Origin: Tepidanaerobacter sp. DTU063
GTDB taxonomy: Bacteria > Bacillota > Thermosediminibacteria > Thermosediminibacterales > Tepidanaerobacteraceae
DNA length: 56,878 nt
Reading direction: 5' to 3'
Assembly: GCA_001512695.1 (NCBI GenBank)
Contig: LFSJ01000067.1
Span: forward strand, 44,640 to 101,517
Shown piece by piece: positions 1 through 7,024 of this stretch. The translations under genes were made by a program, and so were the position numbers. The stretch's first letter is position 1; every line of letters begins with the position of its first letter. The notes beneath the pieces are model-generated. The model was not told where the DNA came from and made no database searches. It was given only the letters and a program-made list of their open reading frames with translations.

Positions 1-969
1 ATGAAGTTTACCTGCCGCTGCAACCGAGCTTTGATTGGCAAGTTGAAAGCAGCTTGCTCCGTCACGATGTGAAATGAGTTTTTCTAAAAATTTCGCAAGG
101 CCTTCATCGTCATTGCTATCCGTCACATAATCTGCCTTGCTTTTAACCAGTTCGGGAGCATTGCCCATGGCCACTCCTAAACCTGCGTACTTGAGCATTT
201 CTATATCATTATAATTATCGCCCACGGTTATTATTTCGTCATGACTTATGCCTAGTGTTTCGGCAAGTTCAATTAGACCTTTGGCCTTGGACACGCCACC
301 CTTTAAAACATCGATGCAATTTGGTATGGAAGAAGTTATTGAGATCTCTTCTCCGTATTTAGCCGTGATTTTATTTATAAAATCTTTTAAATCACCAGGC
401 CTACCGTTGCTGTAAATGAATACCTTTGCAACCGGCTCTTCGAGCGCAGAAATCACTGTCTGGGTGCTTCCCATGTTTTTAATCGGCATAAAAGCGAAAT
501 CTCTCAGCAGGTTTAAATAACCTTTAAAAGTGTACTTTAGTGGCACGCGGAAAAATCGTTTGAAATATTGGCCTTGATATCTTCTGCCGCCGTATATCTT
601 TCCGCTTTTAACAAAAAGCAGTACTTTAAAACCTTCGTAGTCCAGCGTCATTCTCATAACATCTACCGCTATCTCATGAGGCAGCAAGTGATAAGTCACA
701 CAACTTGAATCTTTATCCGTAATTATTGCACCGTCGCAGCACACCATGGGAGCATTGACTCCGATTATCCGTGCCAACCTACGAACACTGTGATAATGCC
801 TTCCCGTAGCTATGGTAACCCTTATCCCCAAATCCTTAACCTTTTTAATCGCTTTCAGGGTGCGGGGGGTAACCAAGTGGCCGCTAGTTATTAATGTGCC
901 GTCAATATCCAGGGCTAGTAATTTGTAGTTTTTGTTAAGCAATGTATTTAATTCCTTTTGTGTCTCCAT
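1..969 (-). CDS. Cof-type HAD-superfamily hydrolase (3' end cut by window edge)
   Basis: This is a haloacid-dehalogenase-type phosphatase of the Cof/YidA class, which usually dephosphorylates sugar phosphates or similar small metabolites in the cytoplasm. I translated it by hand. Near the N-terminus the motif LLALDIDGTL carries the nucleophilic Asp (motif I), followed by ATGRHYHSVRRL (motif II). Near the left edge the frame reads GVAMGNAPELVKSKADYVT, the typical C-terminal Cof motif. The frame stays open to base 1, so only the last few residues are missing. The ATG at 969 has AAAGGA eight bases upstream. An in-frame ATG at 978 lies right against that site and is less likely. The substrate cannot be read from the sequence. 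Confidence 0.85.
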   Translation of the reverse strand, partial: METQKELNTLLNKNYKLLALDIDGTLITSGHLVTPRTLKAIKKVKDLGIRVTIATGRHYHSVRRLARIIGVNAPMVCCDGAIITDKDSSCVTYHLLPHEIAVDVMRMTLDYEGFKVLLFVKSGKIYGGRRYQGQYFKRFFRVPLKYTFKGYLNLLRDFAFMPIKNMGSTQTVISALEEPVAKVFIYSNGRPGDLKDFINKITAKYGEEISITSSIPNCIDVLKGGVSKAKGLIELAETLGISHDEIITVGDNYNDIEMLKYAGLGVAMGNAPELVKSKADYVTDSNDDEGLAKFLEKLISHRDGASCFQLANQSSVAAAGKLH

Positions 970-1009
970 TGACTTCATCCTTTGTCTTTTAAAGCATTAA
1001 TCATTTGTT

Positions 1010-1037
1010 ATTATATCTTATTAGCAACTATTTTCAA
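1010..1037 (-). promoter_or_regulatory. Probable sigma-A promoter of the HAD hydrolase gene
   Basis: On the minus strand TTGAAA (1032-1037) and TATAAT (1010-1015) are separated by 16 bp, about 40 bp upstream of the hydrolase start. This is a sequence match only. Confidence 0.5.
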
Positions 1038-1068
1038 ATAACAAGACAGTAATGATCCAAAATGATTC

Positions 1069-2319
1069 TTATTTCATCGTTTTTATGCCTTTCAAGGTCG
1101 GAGCGTTGTTATCGCTTTTGCCCAATTTGCGTCGATTCAGCTTTTCATCATTTAAGAGTTTTGCTCGAAATATAACTCCATCGCCAAATCTATCCTTTAT
1201 TTCGTCCATCACCTTGTTTAATTTCTTCTTTTTTTCATCCGTGTCAAAGAGGGACACCTGCTCAAATTCCTTTACCAACTGGGAAAGACTGACTCCCAAA
1301 AGTCTAAGGGGTGTTTTTCCATCCCAGTTGGAATACAAAAGCTTTTTCGCCAAATTGTAGATATCTTCAGTGCTATTGGTATAGGAAATGGTGGCCGAAC
1401 GGGTAATGGTGCAAAAGCTATTGTCCCTCAAAGTAATTGTCACCGTGCGGCCCATGTAATTTTCCCGTCTGACCCTTCTACCCACCTGTTCTGAAAGAGA
1501 TAATAACACCGTCTCCGCTTCATCATAGGATGTTATGTCCTTGGGAAGGGTTACCGAATGGCCCATGGATTTGGCCTCATCCATAGCGTGGGGGTCCACA
1601 GGACTTGTGTCGATGCCGTTTGCCCAAAGGTGCAGGTATCTGCCATTTAAGCCGAAAGCTTTGCCCAGGAGTCCTTGAGGGACCCGGGCCAGATCCCCAA
1701 TGGTCTTTATATTCATGTGGCTGAGATGCTCCGCCATGCGCCGGCCTACACCAAATAACTCGTCAACGGGCAGAGGCCATATAAGCTTGGGCACATCTTC
1801 AGGAGGCAGCACCGTAACGGCATCGGGCTTTTTCAAGTCCGATGCCATTTTGGCCAAAAGCTTGTTGCTCGATACGCCAATGGAACATAGCAAATCCAGT
1901 TCCGACCTAATTGCAGCCTGTATCTTATGGGCGATGGTCACGGAATCGCCAAAAAGCCTTTCGCATCCTGTCACATCGAGCCAGGCCTCATCAATGCTGA
2001 AAACCTCAACCAAAGGTGTAAATCTCCCCAGAATTTCCATGACCTTCTGGCTAGTTCTTACATATAATTCGTAGTCCGGCTCCACAAAAATAGCTTGCGG
2101 ACATAGCTTTCTTGCCTGCCAGTTGGGCATTGCCGTCTTAACTCCGTATTTGCGCGCTTCATAAGATGCCGTCAATATTATACCGGTGCGCTTTTTAGGG
2201 TCGCCCGCCACCAGGATAGGTTTGCCCTTAAGGCTGGGATCCTTTGCCTGGTGACAGGAAGCATAAAAAGCATTCATATCCACATGCAATATGGGAAGCA
2301 TAGCACCATCTCCGAACAT
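1069..2319 (-). CDS. dinB: DNA polymerase IV (Y-family translesion polymerase)
   Basis: This is an error-prone DNA polymerase that bypasses lesions during replication. The N-terminal ILHVDMNAFYAS carries the first catalytic Asp, and EVFSIDEAWLDVTG near residue 110 carries the SIDE catalytic acidic pair. The little-finger domain follows (around SMGHSVTLPKDI). The length of 416 residues is normal for the family. Two starts are possible: the ATG at 2319 with AAAGGA upstream, or the ATG at 2301 with GGAG upstream, which gives the family-typical N-terminus MLPILHVD. The gene stands alone, head to tail with the HAD gene. I saw no SOS box by eye. Confidence 0.93.
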   Translation of the reverse strand: MFGDGAMLPILHVDMNAFYASCHQAKDPSLKGKPILVAGDPKKRTGIILTASYEARKYGVKTAMPNWQARKLCPQAIFVEPDYELYVRTSQKVMEILGRFTPLVEVFSIDEAWLDVTGCERLFGDSVTIAHKIQAAIRSELDLLCSIGVSSNKLLAKMASDLKKPDAVTVLPPEDVPKLIWPLPVDELFGVGRRMAEHLSHMNIKTIGDLARVPQGLLGKAFGLNGRYLHLWANGIDTSPVDPHAMDEAKSMGHSVTLPKDITSYDEAETVLLSLSEQVGRRVRRENYMGRTVTITLRDNSFCTITRSATISYTNSTEDIYNLAKKLLYSNWDGKTPLRLLGVSLSQLVKEFEQVSLFDTDEKKKKLNKVMDEIKDRFGDGVIFRAKLLNDEKLNRRKLGKSDNNAPTLKGIKTMK

Positions 2320-2793
2320 GTGTTTTGTCCTTTATTATACCACCATTCTATAGTAAAATCAACATGACAGCGAGCCCACACCTGACAAGGACACGGGTAG
2401 GCTTCATTCGCCATGTCGGCAATTTCAGCTTCGTGCCTGGTGCCCAAACCTCATCCTAGACCATAGTATGCCTGGCAATTAGATTATGATAACGGCATGA
2501 CAAAGTGATTTTGCTTGTCATGTGATATCCGGTGAAGTAACGGTAGTCTCCCAAAATCAAGACCTGTTGTTCTAAAGCTTGGCCCTTCACTCCGCATGGG
2601 TTCACGGACAATTTGGCATCCTGCCAAGTGTCCAAAGCTTATCCTGCACGCTGCCCAAACTACGTTTGTTCCAATCAACAACGGTCTTGCTTAAAAGGGA
2701 GCCCTTTGCCGTTATCTTCACCAGAGTATAGGATCGATATGACAGCGCGACGTTTCGTATCAATAATGAACTTTAGAAAGGAGCAAAATCATC
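2320..2793. other. Gene-poor 474-bp stretch with a decayed inverted repeat
   Basis: No credible gene was found in any frame. The stretch looks compositionally unlike its neighbours (more GC-rich by eye). It contains an imperfect inverted repeat (listed separately) and several copies of the hexamer ATGACA or its complement. The last ~50 bases hold the leader and ribosome binding site (AAAGGAG, ten bases before ATG) of the repeat protein at 2794. Confidence 0.5.
2516..2744. repeat. Imperfect inverted repeat, arms 2516-2571 and 2676-2744
   Basis: The left arm, read on plus, and the right arm, read on minus, share the same order of blocks. These are TGTCAT, then GGTGAAG(A)TAACGG, then CTCCC, then CAAGACC(T)GTTGTT, with small insertions between them. 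The ~100 bp between the arms contains a palindrome around TTGGCATCCTGCCAA. The layout suggests the relic of a small non-autonomous element or a structured repeat. No transposase is present. The alignment was made by eye and other copies in the genome are unknown. Confidence 0.4.
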
Positions 2794-3300
2794 ATGGGAA
2801 CAGTTTCAGGAAGAGTAGGCGGCCCTGTAGGGGGCTACGATATAAGTGCCACTGTAGAAAACGGAGTAATCACCGGCAGGATTGGCGGTATGGTTTTCGG
2901 AGATGACATTAATTTAACTTACTCCATCGAAAAAGGTTTTATAAACGGAAGATTAGGTGGAGCCGTAATCGGTAAGGATGTTGCAGGGTACCTAATTTCA
3001 AACTCACTGTCTGCACGATTAGGGGGAGCAGTTGACGGTAAAAACTTGGAACTTGAAGCGAACAACAATTCTGTATATGGTCGATGCGGAGGTCCTGCAA
3101 TCGGTTTTGATGTACAAATTGATTTCTTAGAAGGTCAGGCAGTAGGTCGCCTAGGGGGAGAAGTCGTGGGAAAGGATGTTAAAGGCTACGTCACTGATGT
3201 GGAGCCTATCATAGCCGGTGCATTATTTGCAATAACTTACTATGTATATCAAGTAAATCATCAGGGAAGCAGCAGCGGAGGAGCCTCCGGCAGAAACTAG
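2794..3300 (+). CDS. Small protein of six tandem ~22-residue GRxGGxxxGxD repeats
   Basis: I do not recognise a named family. The 168-residue product is almost entirely a repeat of about 22 residues. Each unit begins GRxGG, continues with a Gly and an acidic or Asn residue about five positions later (for example GRLGGAVIGKDV), and ends in an alternating hydrophobic/polar strand. Six units start at GRVGG, GRIGG, GRLGG, ARLGG, GRCGG and GRLGG. A short hydrophobic stretch (IIAGALFAITYYVYQV) follows, then a Ser/Gly-rich tail. There is no signal peptide. The periodic Gly and beta-prone strands suggest a beta-solenoid or other stacked-beta fold, with the hydrophobic stretch perhaps binding membrane or a partner. 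The ribosome binding site AAAGGAG is strong, which supports real expression. Confidence 0.75.
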   Translation: MGTVSGRVGGPVGGYDISATVENGVITGRIGGMVFGDDINLTYSIEKGFINGRLGGAVIGKDVAGYLISNSLSARLGGAVDGKNLELEANNNSVYGRCGGPAIGFDVQIDFLEGQAVGRLGGEVVGKDVKGYVTDVEPIIAGALFAITYYVYQVNHQGSSSGGASGRN

Positions 3301-3321
3301 GCAAAAATAACGATGAGATAA

Positions 3322-3720
3322 TCAATTATCTCCTACAGCTTTTATCATCAGCCTTCTCCTTCTCGGACCGTCAAACTCGCAGAAAAACAGACTCTGCCAG
3401 GTGCCTAGAACCAAATCTCCGTTGCTAACGATAACCGTGGCTGTATTGCCCATAAGCGAGGCTTTCACATGGGCATCCGAGTTGCCCTCAATATGCCTGT
3501 AATTATCTTTATAGGGAACAAGCTTACTGAGGGTGCTTAAAATATCATGCACAACATCCGGATCGGCGTTTTCATTAATAGTAACGGCGGCAGTAGTATG
3601 GGGTACAAATACAAAGCAAACTCCGTCTTTTATACCAGACCTTTTCACATATGCTCTTACCGTAGAAGTTATGTCTATCATTTGATTGCGCCCTGTTGTT
3701 TCAATTGTCACAATCTCCAT
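3322..3720 (-). CDS. YjbQ/UPF0047 family protein
   Basis: The 132-residue product matches the UPF0047/YjbQ family throughout. It has FVPHTTAAVTINENADPDV with the conserved His and Asn, GNSDAHVKASLMG with the second conserved His, and LGTWQSLFFCEFDGPRRRR near the C-terminus. Family members have weak thiamine-phosphate-synthase activity, but the physiological role is uncertain. The ATG at 3720 follows GGGAGG. A short dyad (GAGATAATCAATTATCTC, 3315-3332) overlaps the stop codon. Confidence 0.88.
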   Translation of the reverse strand: MEIVTIETTGRNQMIDITSTVRAYVKRSGIKDGVCFVFVPHTTAAVTINENADPDVVHDILSTLSKLVPYKDNYRHIEGNSDAHVKASLMGNTATVIVSNGDLVLGTWQSLFFCEFDGPRRRRLMIKAVGDN

Positions 3721-3763
3721 GATGGATGCCTCCCTTTTTTTCCTTTGTTGTCAAATATACTTT

Positions 3764-4117
3764 TTAATCCTCAAACTCCTCGGGTGTAAATATCTCCTCT
3801 TTTATATATATTTCAAATTCTACATTTTCTAAAATCTCGGCAATAATCGTCTCTTTTGTCACAAACCTCACCACTGCAAAAGCAGATGATTCAAATGTGT
3901 CGTACAATCTTCCGGCACTCCAGCACCCCAAGGGAACCGTATGGGTGCTGTTGGCCACGTAGCCCACCTTGCCGATTGGGTCTAATATGGCCATAATTGC
4001 TTCTCCATCGTATTCATTATCATAGTCCTTTTCCAGCCGCAGTATTTGCCCCGGCTTAAAAACCTTCGTGCCAAAATAATTATTTACACCTACTACTGCC
4101 ACAAAAATCGAATCCAT
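3764..4117 (-). CDS. HIRAN-like domain protein
   Basis: This 117-residue protein has the layout of a HIRAN-type domain: VAVVGVNNYFG, then PGQILRLEKDYDNEYDGEAI and GKVGYVANSTHTV. Tyr/Asn and Gly-Tyr-Val-Ala are at the positions usual in stand-alone bacterial HIRAN-like proteins. In larger proteins HIRAN domains bind single-stranded 3' DNA ends. Stand-alone copies are mostly uncharacterised. The acidic tail EEIFTPEEFED is not part of the fold. The start follows GGGGGAG. Its role here is unknown. Confidence 0.65.
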   Translation of the reverse strand: MDSIFVAVVGVNNYFGTKVFKPGQILRLEKDYDNEYDGEAIMAILDPIGKVGYVANSTHTVPLGCWSAGRLYDTFESSAFAVVRFVTKETIIAEILENVEFEIYIKEEIFTPEEFED

Positions 4118-4186
4118 AATACTCCCCCTCTATAAAAAAAGAACAATTTTTTCTATAATACCCAAAGCCGCAGTTCCCGGCAATCC

Positions 4187-4384
4187 TCATTCCAGGCAAA
4201 TCGCCACATCATTTCCCATTTTAACTAAGGCAAACTCCTCTGAGGTTGCAAAATCCTCCATTTTGTATTCCATTCGGAATGGAAATGCCGTTTTTATGGT
4301 GTTGGCCTCTACAAAGCTAATGTAATCTCTTTTATTGCTTATTATATGAGTTTTTAAAAAAAATTTTTCTTTAACAAACTGTCG
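4187..4384 (-). pseudogene. Unidentified coding remnant without a start codon
   Basis: A 65-codon frame runs from just after an in-frame TAA (4385-4387) to TGA (4187-4189). The translation looks protein-like, with segments DYISFVEANTIKTAFPFRM and MEDFATSEEFALVKMGNDVA and a balanced amino-acid mix. There is no plausible start codon or ribosome binding site near the 5' end. I do not recognise the family. It is most simply the 3' end of a lost gene, though chance coding is possible in an AT-rich stretch. Confidence 0.35.
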
Positions 4385-4591
4385 TTATAAATCTGTTTTA
4401 AGCTTGTGACATATCAATTAGATAAATACGGAATCACTCTGGTAGTATAACATTTTTGTAATAAAAATCAATAAGACCTTTGATTTAAATACGTGGGTTT
4501 TTATGTGTAATTTTCTGTATTTTTCGATACCGTTATTATAATATTTCGGTATAAGGGGAGAAAATCCTCTTTGAATAGTTGAGCTATGAAA

Positions 4592-4620
4592 CAAAAAAAG
4601 ACTGGTGAAACAGTCTTTTA
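4592..4620 (-). terminator. Intrinsic terminator after the isomerase remnant
   Basis: On the minus strand AAAGACTG and CAGTCTTT form an 8-bp stem around a six-base loop, followed directly by further Ts. It begins at the stop codon of the isomerase remnant. Confidence 0.65.
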
Positions 4621-4728
4621 AGATTTGTGCCTTTTTAAAAACACCGGCAGTACTTGGCGAATGATCTTGTTGAAGTTTTCTGGTTCCCATGCACTTCGAC
4701 CTATGAATAAGCCATCAAATTGTATCCT
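4618..4728 (-). pseudogene. 3' remnant of a triosephosphate-isomerase-family gene
   Basis: The minus-strand frame ending at TAA 4618-4620 encodes FDGLFIGRSAWEPENFNK followed by IIRQVLPVFLKRHKS. This matches the last beta-strand and helix of TIM-barrel isomerases of the triosephosphate isomerase family. The GR in FIGRSAW, instead of the classical GG, is as I recall for the sugar-alcohol-pathway subfamily often found beside DHA-kinase genes. An in-frame TAA lies at 4729-4731, so only ~36 codons survive. It lies just past the dha operon terminator, in the same orientation as dhaKLM. The locus therefore probably once continued with this isomerase. Confidence 0.7.
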
Positions 4729-4743
4729 TTAGGCATGGGATCC

Positions 4744-4780
4744 CAAAAAAAATGACGTCAATAAACTTCATTGACGTCAT
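4744..4780 (-). terminator. Intrinsic terminator of the dhaKLM operon
   Basis: ATGACGTCAAT (4752-4762) and ATTGACGTCAT (4770-4780) form an 11-bp stem with a seven-base loop. On the minus strand the stem runs into eight Ts, about 50 bp after the dhaM stop codon. Confidence 0.85.
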
Positions 4781-4827
4781 CATAATTCTGCCATTGTCTC
4801 TAACAGGGAGTGGCTAATTCTCTTTTT

Positions 4828-5223
4828 TTATGCTATTTTCTTCATGCCTCTTGTATTTTCGGCCGCCTTTTTTACCTCCTCGATGCTTTTCCCGAAACTC
4901 GCCTCCATGGCAGCGGCAATTGCTCCTTCAAAGAAGGGTGAATCCGCCATCATGGTAGCCGACCTGGCTGGCTCTTCCAGGCTTTCAATTGCCATTTCCG
5001 AACTCATCACCGCACTGCCCAGATCAGGGATAACTAACACCCCATCACCGTCAAATACCTCTAATACTTTTTGTCCGATCAATAAGGCATCGGTTCCAAG
5101 CCTATTGTCTGCCGTTCCGGCGGCCACTTCAATTTTTATTTTTTCTCCTATCATTTGAGTAATAATTTCCTTAGCACCTTCGGCCATCTTTTTGCTATGT
5201 GAGACTAAAACTATACCGACCAA
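4828..5223 (-). CDS. dhaM: PTS-dependent dihydroxyacetone kinase, phosphotransferase subunit DhaM
   Basis: DhaM is the phosphoryl donor of the PEP-dependent DHA kinase. It takes phosphate from HPr on an active-site His and passes it to the ADP held by DhaL. This copy is 131 residues, one EIIA-mannose-like domain as in Lactococcus. It lacks the fused HPr and EI-like domains of the E. coli protein. The N-terminus VGIVLVSHSKKMAEG has the active His at residue 9, and VLVIPDLGSAVMSSEMA is the second family motif. It is the last gene of dhaK-dhaL-dhaM and is followed by a strong terminator. Confidence 0.92.
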   Translation of the reverse strand: MVGIVLVSHSKKMAEGAKEIITQMIGEKIKIEVAAGTADNRLGTDALLIGQKVLEVFDGDGVLVIPDLGSAVMSSEMAIESLEEPARSATMMADSPFFEGAIAAAMEASFGKSIEEVKKAAENTRGMKKIA

Positions 5224-5249
5224 CGCATCACCCCATTCCAGCGTAGCAG

Positions 5250-5894
5250 TCAGCTATCCTTGATGCCTTTGAGAATTGCCGTCAGCATGATGTGGCAGGA
5301 AGTGGCTCCCGGGTCTTGATGACCTATGCTTCTTTCACCTAAGTAGCTGGCTCTCCCTTTTTTGGCGATGATGCCCTTAGTATACTCTACGCCAGCTTCC
5401 GCTGCCTTCACAGCCTCTTCCATAAGATTTATATCTATGGTTGGAGAAGACTTTAATGCTTCAACTGCAGGTTCCAAGGCGTCTACTATAGTTTTTTCGC
5501 CTTTTACAGCCTTCCCCCGCATTTTTATGCCTTCCAAGGCTGCTTCAAGTGTCACCAACAGGTCTTCAAAACCCAGTTCCGTTTTAGAACCTATTGCCTG
5601 GCCTGCCCGCATAAAGGCAGTACCGTACAATGGTCCTGAAGCACCCCCTACCGTCGAAACCAGTGTCATGCCTACCGTTTTTAAAATACTGCCACAATCC
5701 TTGTCGCCCATTGCGGCAATCTTTTCGGTGACGGCTTTGAATCCTTTTGACATGTTTATACCATGGTCGGCATCGCCGATGGCTGAGTCAAGTTCTGTCA
5801 AAAAATCTTTGTTTGCATGTATATCATTTGCAATAAGGTTTAAGATTTCAATTAGTTTTGCACTGTTTACAGCCACATTTAAGTCCCCTTTCAA
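5250..5894 (-). CDS. dhaL: Dihydroxyacetone kinase subunit DhaL (ADP-binding)
   Basis: DhaL holds ADP as a permanent cofactor and transfers phosphate from DhaM to dihydroxyacetone on DhaK. The 214-residue product has DSAIGDADHGINMSKGF, with the Asp residues that bind the two Mg ions, then TVGGASGPLYGTAFMRAG around the phosphate loop. Near the C-terminus it has KKGRASYLGERSIGHQDPGA, also typical. The gap of 8 bp to dhaK and of 26 bp to dhaM indicates one transcript. Confidence 0.93.
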   Translation of the reverse strand: MKGDLNVAVNSAKLIEILNLIANDIHANKDFLTELDSAIGDADHGINMSKGFKAVTEKIAAMGDKDCGSILKTVGMTLVSTVGGASGPLYGTAFMRAGQAIGSKTELGFEDLLVTLEAALEGIKMRGKAVKGEKTIVDALEPAVEALKSSPTIDINLMEEAVKAAEAGVEYTKGIIAKKGRASYLGERSIGHQDPGATSCHIMLTAILKGIKDS

Positions 5895-5902
5895 CAGATG
5901 TA

Positions 5903-6901
5903 TCAGAGTTGTCTAAAAGCAGGTGTATCGGCCTGTGCATCTAATAGCTCTTTTAACTCGTCGTCTAATTTCAACAGGGTAATTGAAGCTCCCGCCATTT
6001 CAATAGAAGTCATGAATTCTCCTACAAAGGTCCTATAAACTTTTATTCCTTTTTCATTTAATATCTGGCTTACCCGGCGATTCATTATAAACTGTTCCAT
6101 CAAAGGTGTTGCGCCGAGGCCGTTGATCATAACAGCCACTTCATCTCCGGATTCGTAGGGAAGGTCATTCACTATCTTTTCCATCAAGTGATCTACCAGT
6201 TCATCAGCCTTCATGATATGTGTGCGCTTTGTGCCCGGCTCGCCGTGAATGCCCATTCCGATTTCCATTTCGTCTTCGCCAAGTGTAAAGGTGGGCTTGC
6301 CTGCTGCAGGCACTATGCATGGGGTGAGGGCCATTCCCATACTTCTTGTATTTGCAATGACTTTTTCAGCAACAGCCTTGACCTCTTCCAATGTCCCACC
6401 GGCTTCGGCCTTGGCTCCTGCAATTTTATGGACAAATACCGTTCCCGCAATTCCGCGCCTGCCAGTGGTATAAAGGCTGTCTTCCACCGCAACGTCATCG
6501 TTTACTACTACGCTGGCAACTTTTATTCCCTCAGCTTCTGCCATTTCTCCTGCCATTTCAAAGTTCATAATGTCACCGGTGTAGTTCTTGATGATCAGCA
6601 GGACACCCGCACCGCCGTCAACGGCTTTAATGGCTTCGAAAACCTGGTCTGGAGTAGGTGAGGTAAACACAGCGCCGGCTACTCCGGCATCTAGCATGCC
6701 CTTTCCTACAAAGCCTGCATGAGACGGTTCGTGGCCACTGCCACCGCCGGATACCAATGCAACCTTACCTTTTACTGGAGCATCAGCCCTTACCATAACT
6801 TCGAAACCTTCCAGTTTGCGAACGTACTGCGGATATGCTGCTGCCATACCCTCCAGCATTTCCTGTACTACTTCTTCAGGACTGTTAATAATCTTTTTCA
6901 T
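5903..6901 (-). CDS. dhaK: Dihydroxyacetone kinase subunit DhaK (DHA-binding)
   Basis: DhaK binds dihydroxyacetone as a hemiaminal on a His and presents it to DhaL for phosphorylation, giving DHA phosphate for glycolysis. The chosen start (ATG at 6901, after AGGAGGG) gives 332 residues, the normal length. The open frame continues upstream to 7000 but crosses the sigma-54 promoter. Motifs are VSGGGSGHEPSHAGFVGKGM with a conserved His, and MGIHGEPGTKRTH with the substrate-binding His. It is the first gene of the dha operon and lies behind a sigma-54 promoter at 6939-6956. Confidence 0.95.
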   Translation of the reverse strand: MKKIINSPEEVVQEMLEGMAAAYPQYVRKLEGFEVMVRADAPVKGKVALVSGGGSGHEPSHAGFVGKGMLDAGVAGAVFTSPTPDQVFEAIKAVDGGAGVLLIIKNYTGDIMNFEMAGEMAEAEGIKVASVVVNDDVAVEDSLYTTGRRGIAGTVFVHKIAGAKAEAGGTLEEVKAVAEKVIANTRSMGMALTPCIVPAAGKPTFTLGEDEMEIGMGIHGEPGTKRTHIMKADELVDHLMEKIVNDLPYESGDEVAVMINGLGATPLMEQFIMNRRVSQILNEKGIKVYRTFVGEFMTSIEMAGASITLLKLDDELKELLDAQADTPAFRQL

Positions 6902-6938
6902 GAAATCCCTCCTAAAAGATAATCTTGCATTGATAATA

Positions 6939-6956
6939 AAGCAAAAATCGTGCCAA
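6939..6956 (-). promoter_or_regulatory. Sigma-54 (-24/-12) promoter of dhaKLM
   Basis: On the minus strand the sequence is TTGGCACG-ATTT-TTGCTT, a near-perfect fit to the sigma-54 consensus (TTGGCACG, four bases, TTGCW). It lies 37 bp upstream of the dhaK ATG, in the only sizeable gap of this part of the island. A sigma-54 activator gene lies two genes upstream. Confidence 0.85.
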
Positions 6957-7010
6957 TATCCTAAATAACTGTAATACACGGTTTTTTTGAGATATTTCAA
7001 AATAATAGTT

Positions 7011-7024
7011 GGTAATTTCTATCA
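7011..7024. promoter_or_regulatory. Possible activator half-site upstream of the dhaK promoter
   Basis: GGTAATTTCTATCA matches 11 of 14 positions of GGTAAAAAGTATCA, one arm of the 15-bp inverted repeat upstream of the glpP sigma-54 promoter. It lies about 55 bp upstream of the -24 element and overlaps the stop codon of the chemoreceptor gene. No clear second arm was found. It may be an enhancer site for the HPr-PAS-sigma-54 activator. Confidence 0.35.

Larger units (their letters stand above)
4118..4827. other. Gene-poor 710-bp stretch holding gene remnants and terminators
   Basis: There is no intact gene. Reading right to left on the minus strand it contains the dha operon terminator (4744-4780), the tail of a triosephosphate-isomerase-family gene (4618-4728) with its own terminator (4592-4620), and an open but start-less stretch of unidentified coding character (4187-4384). 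This looks like a decayed continuation of the DHA locus. Confidence 0.6.

Noticed and set aside
2484-2681. 65-codon minus-strand open frame in the gene-poor stretch
   Set aside because: It overlaps the inverted repeat, has no ribosome binding site, and no recognisable protein pattern.
2364-2747. ATGACAGCG present at 2364-2372 and 2739-2747 as a possible target-site duplication
   Set aside because: The ends of the enclosed segment are not inverted repeats and no transposase is inside. A nine-base repeat at this distance can be chance or part of the ATGACA-rich repeat.
4418-4690. 90-codon minus-strand open frame
   Set aside because: It is out of phase with the isomerase-family remnant at 4618-4728 and its own translation looks random. 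No ribosome binding site.
6902-7000. 33-residue N-terminal extension of DhaK
   Set aside because: It spans the sigma-54 promoter and AGGAGGG site. DhaK of 332 residues from 6901 fits the family length.
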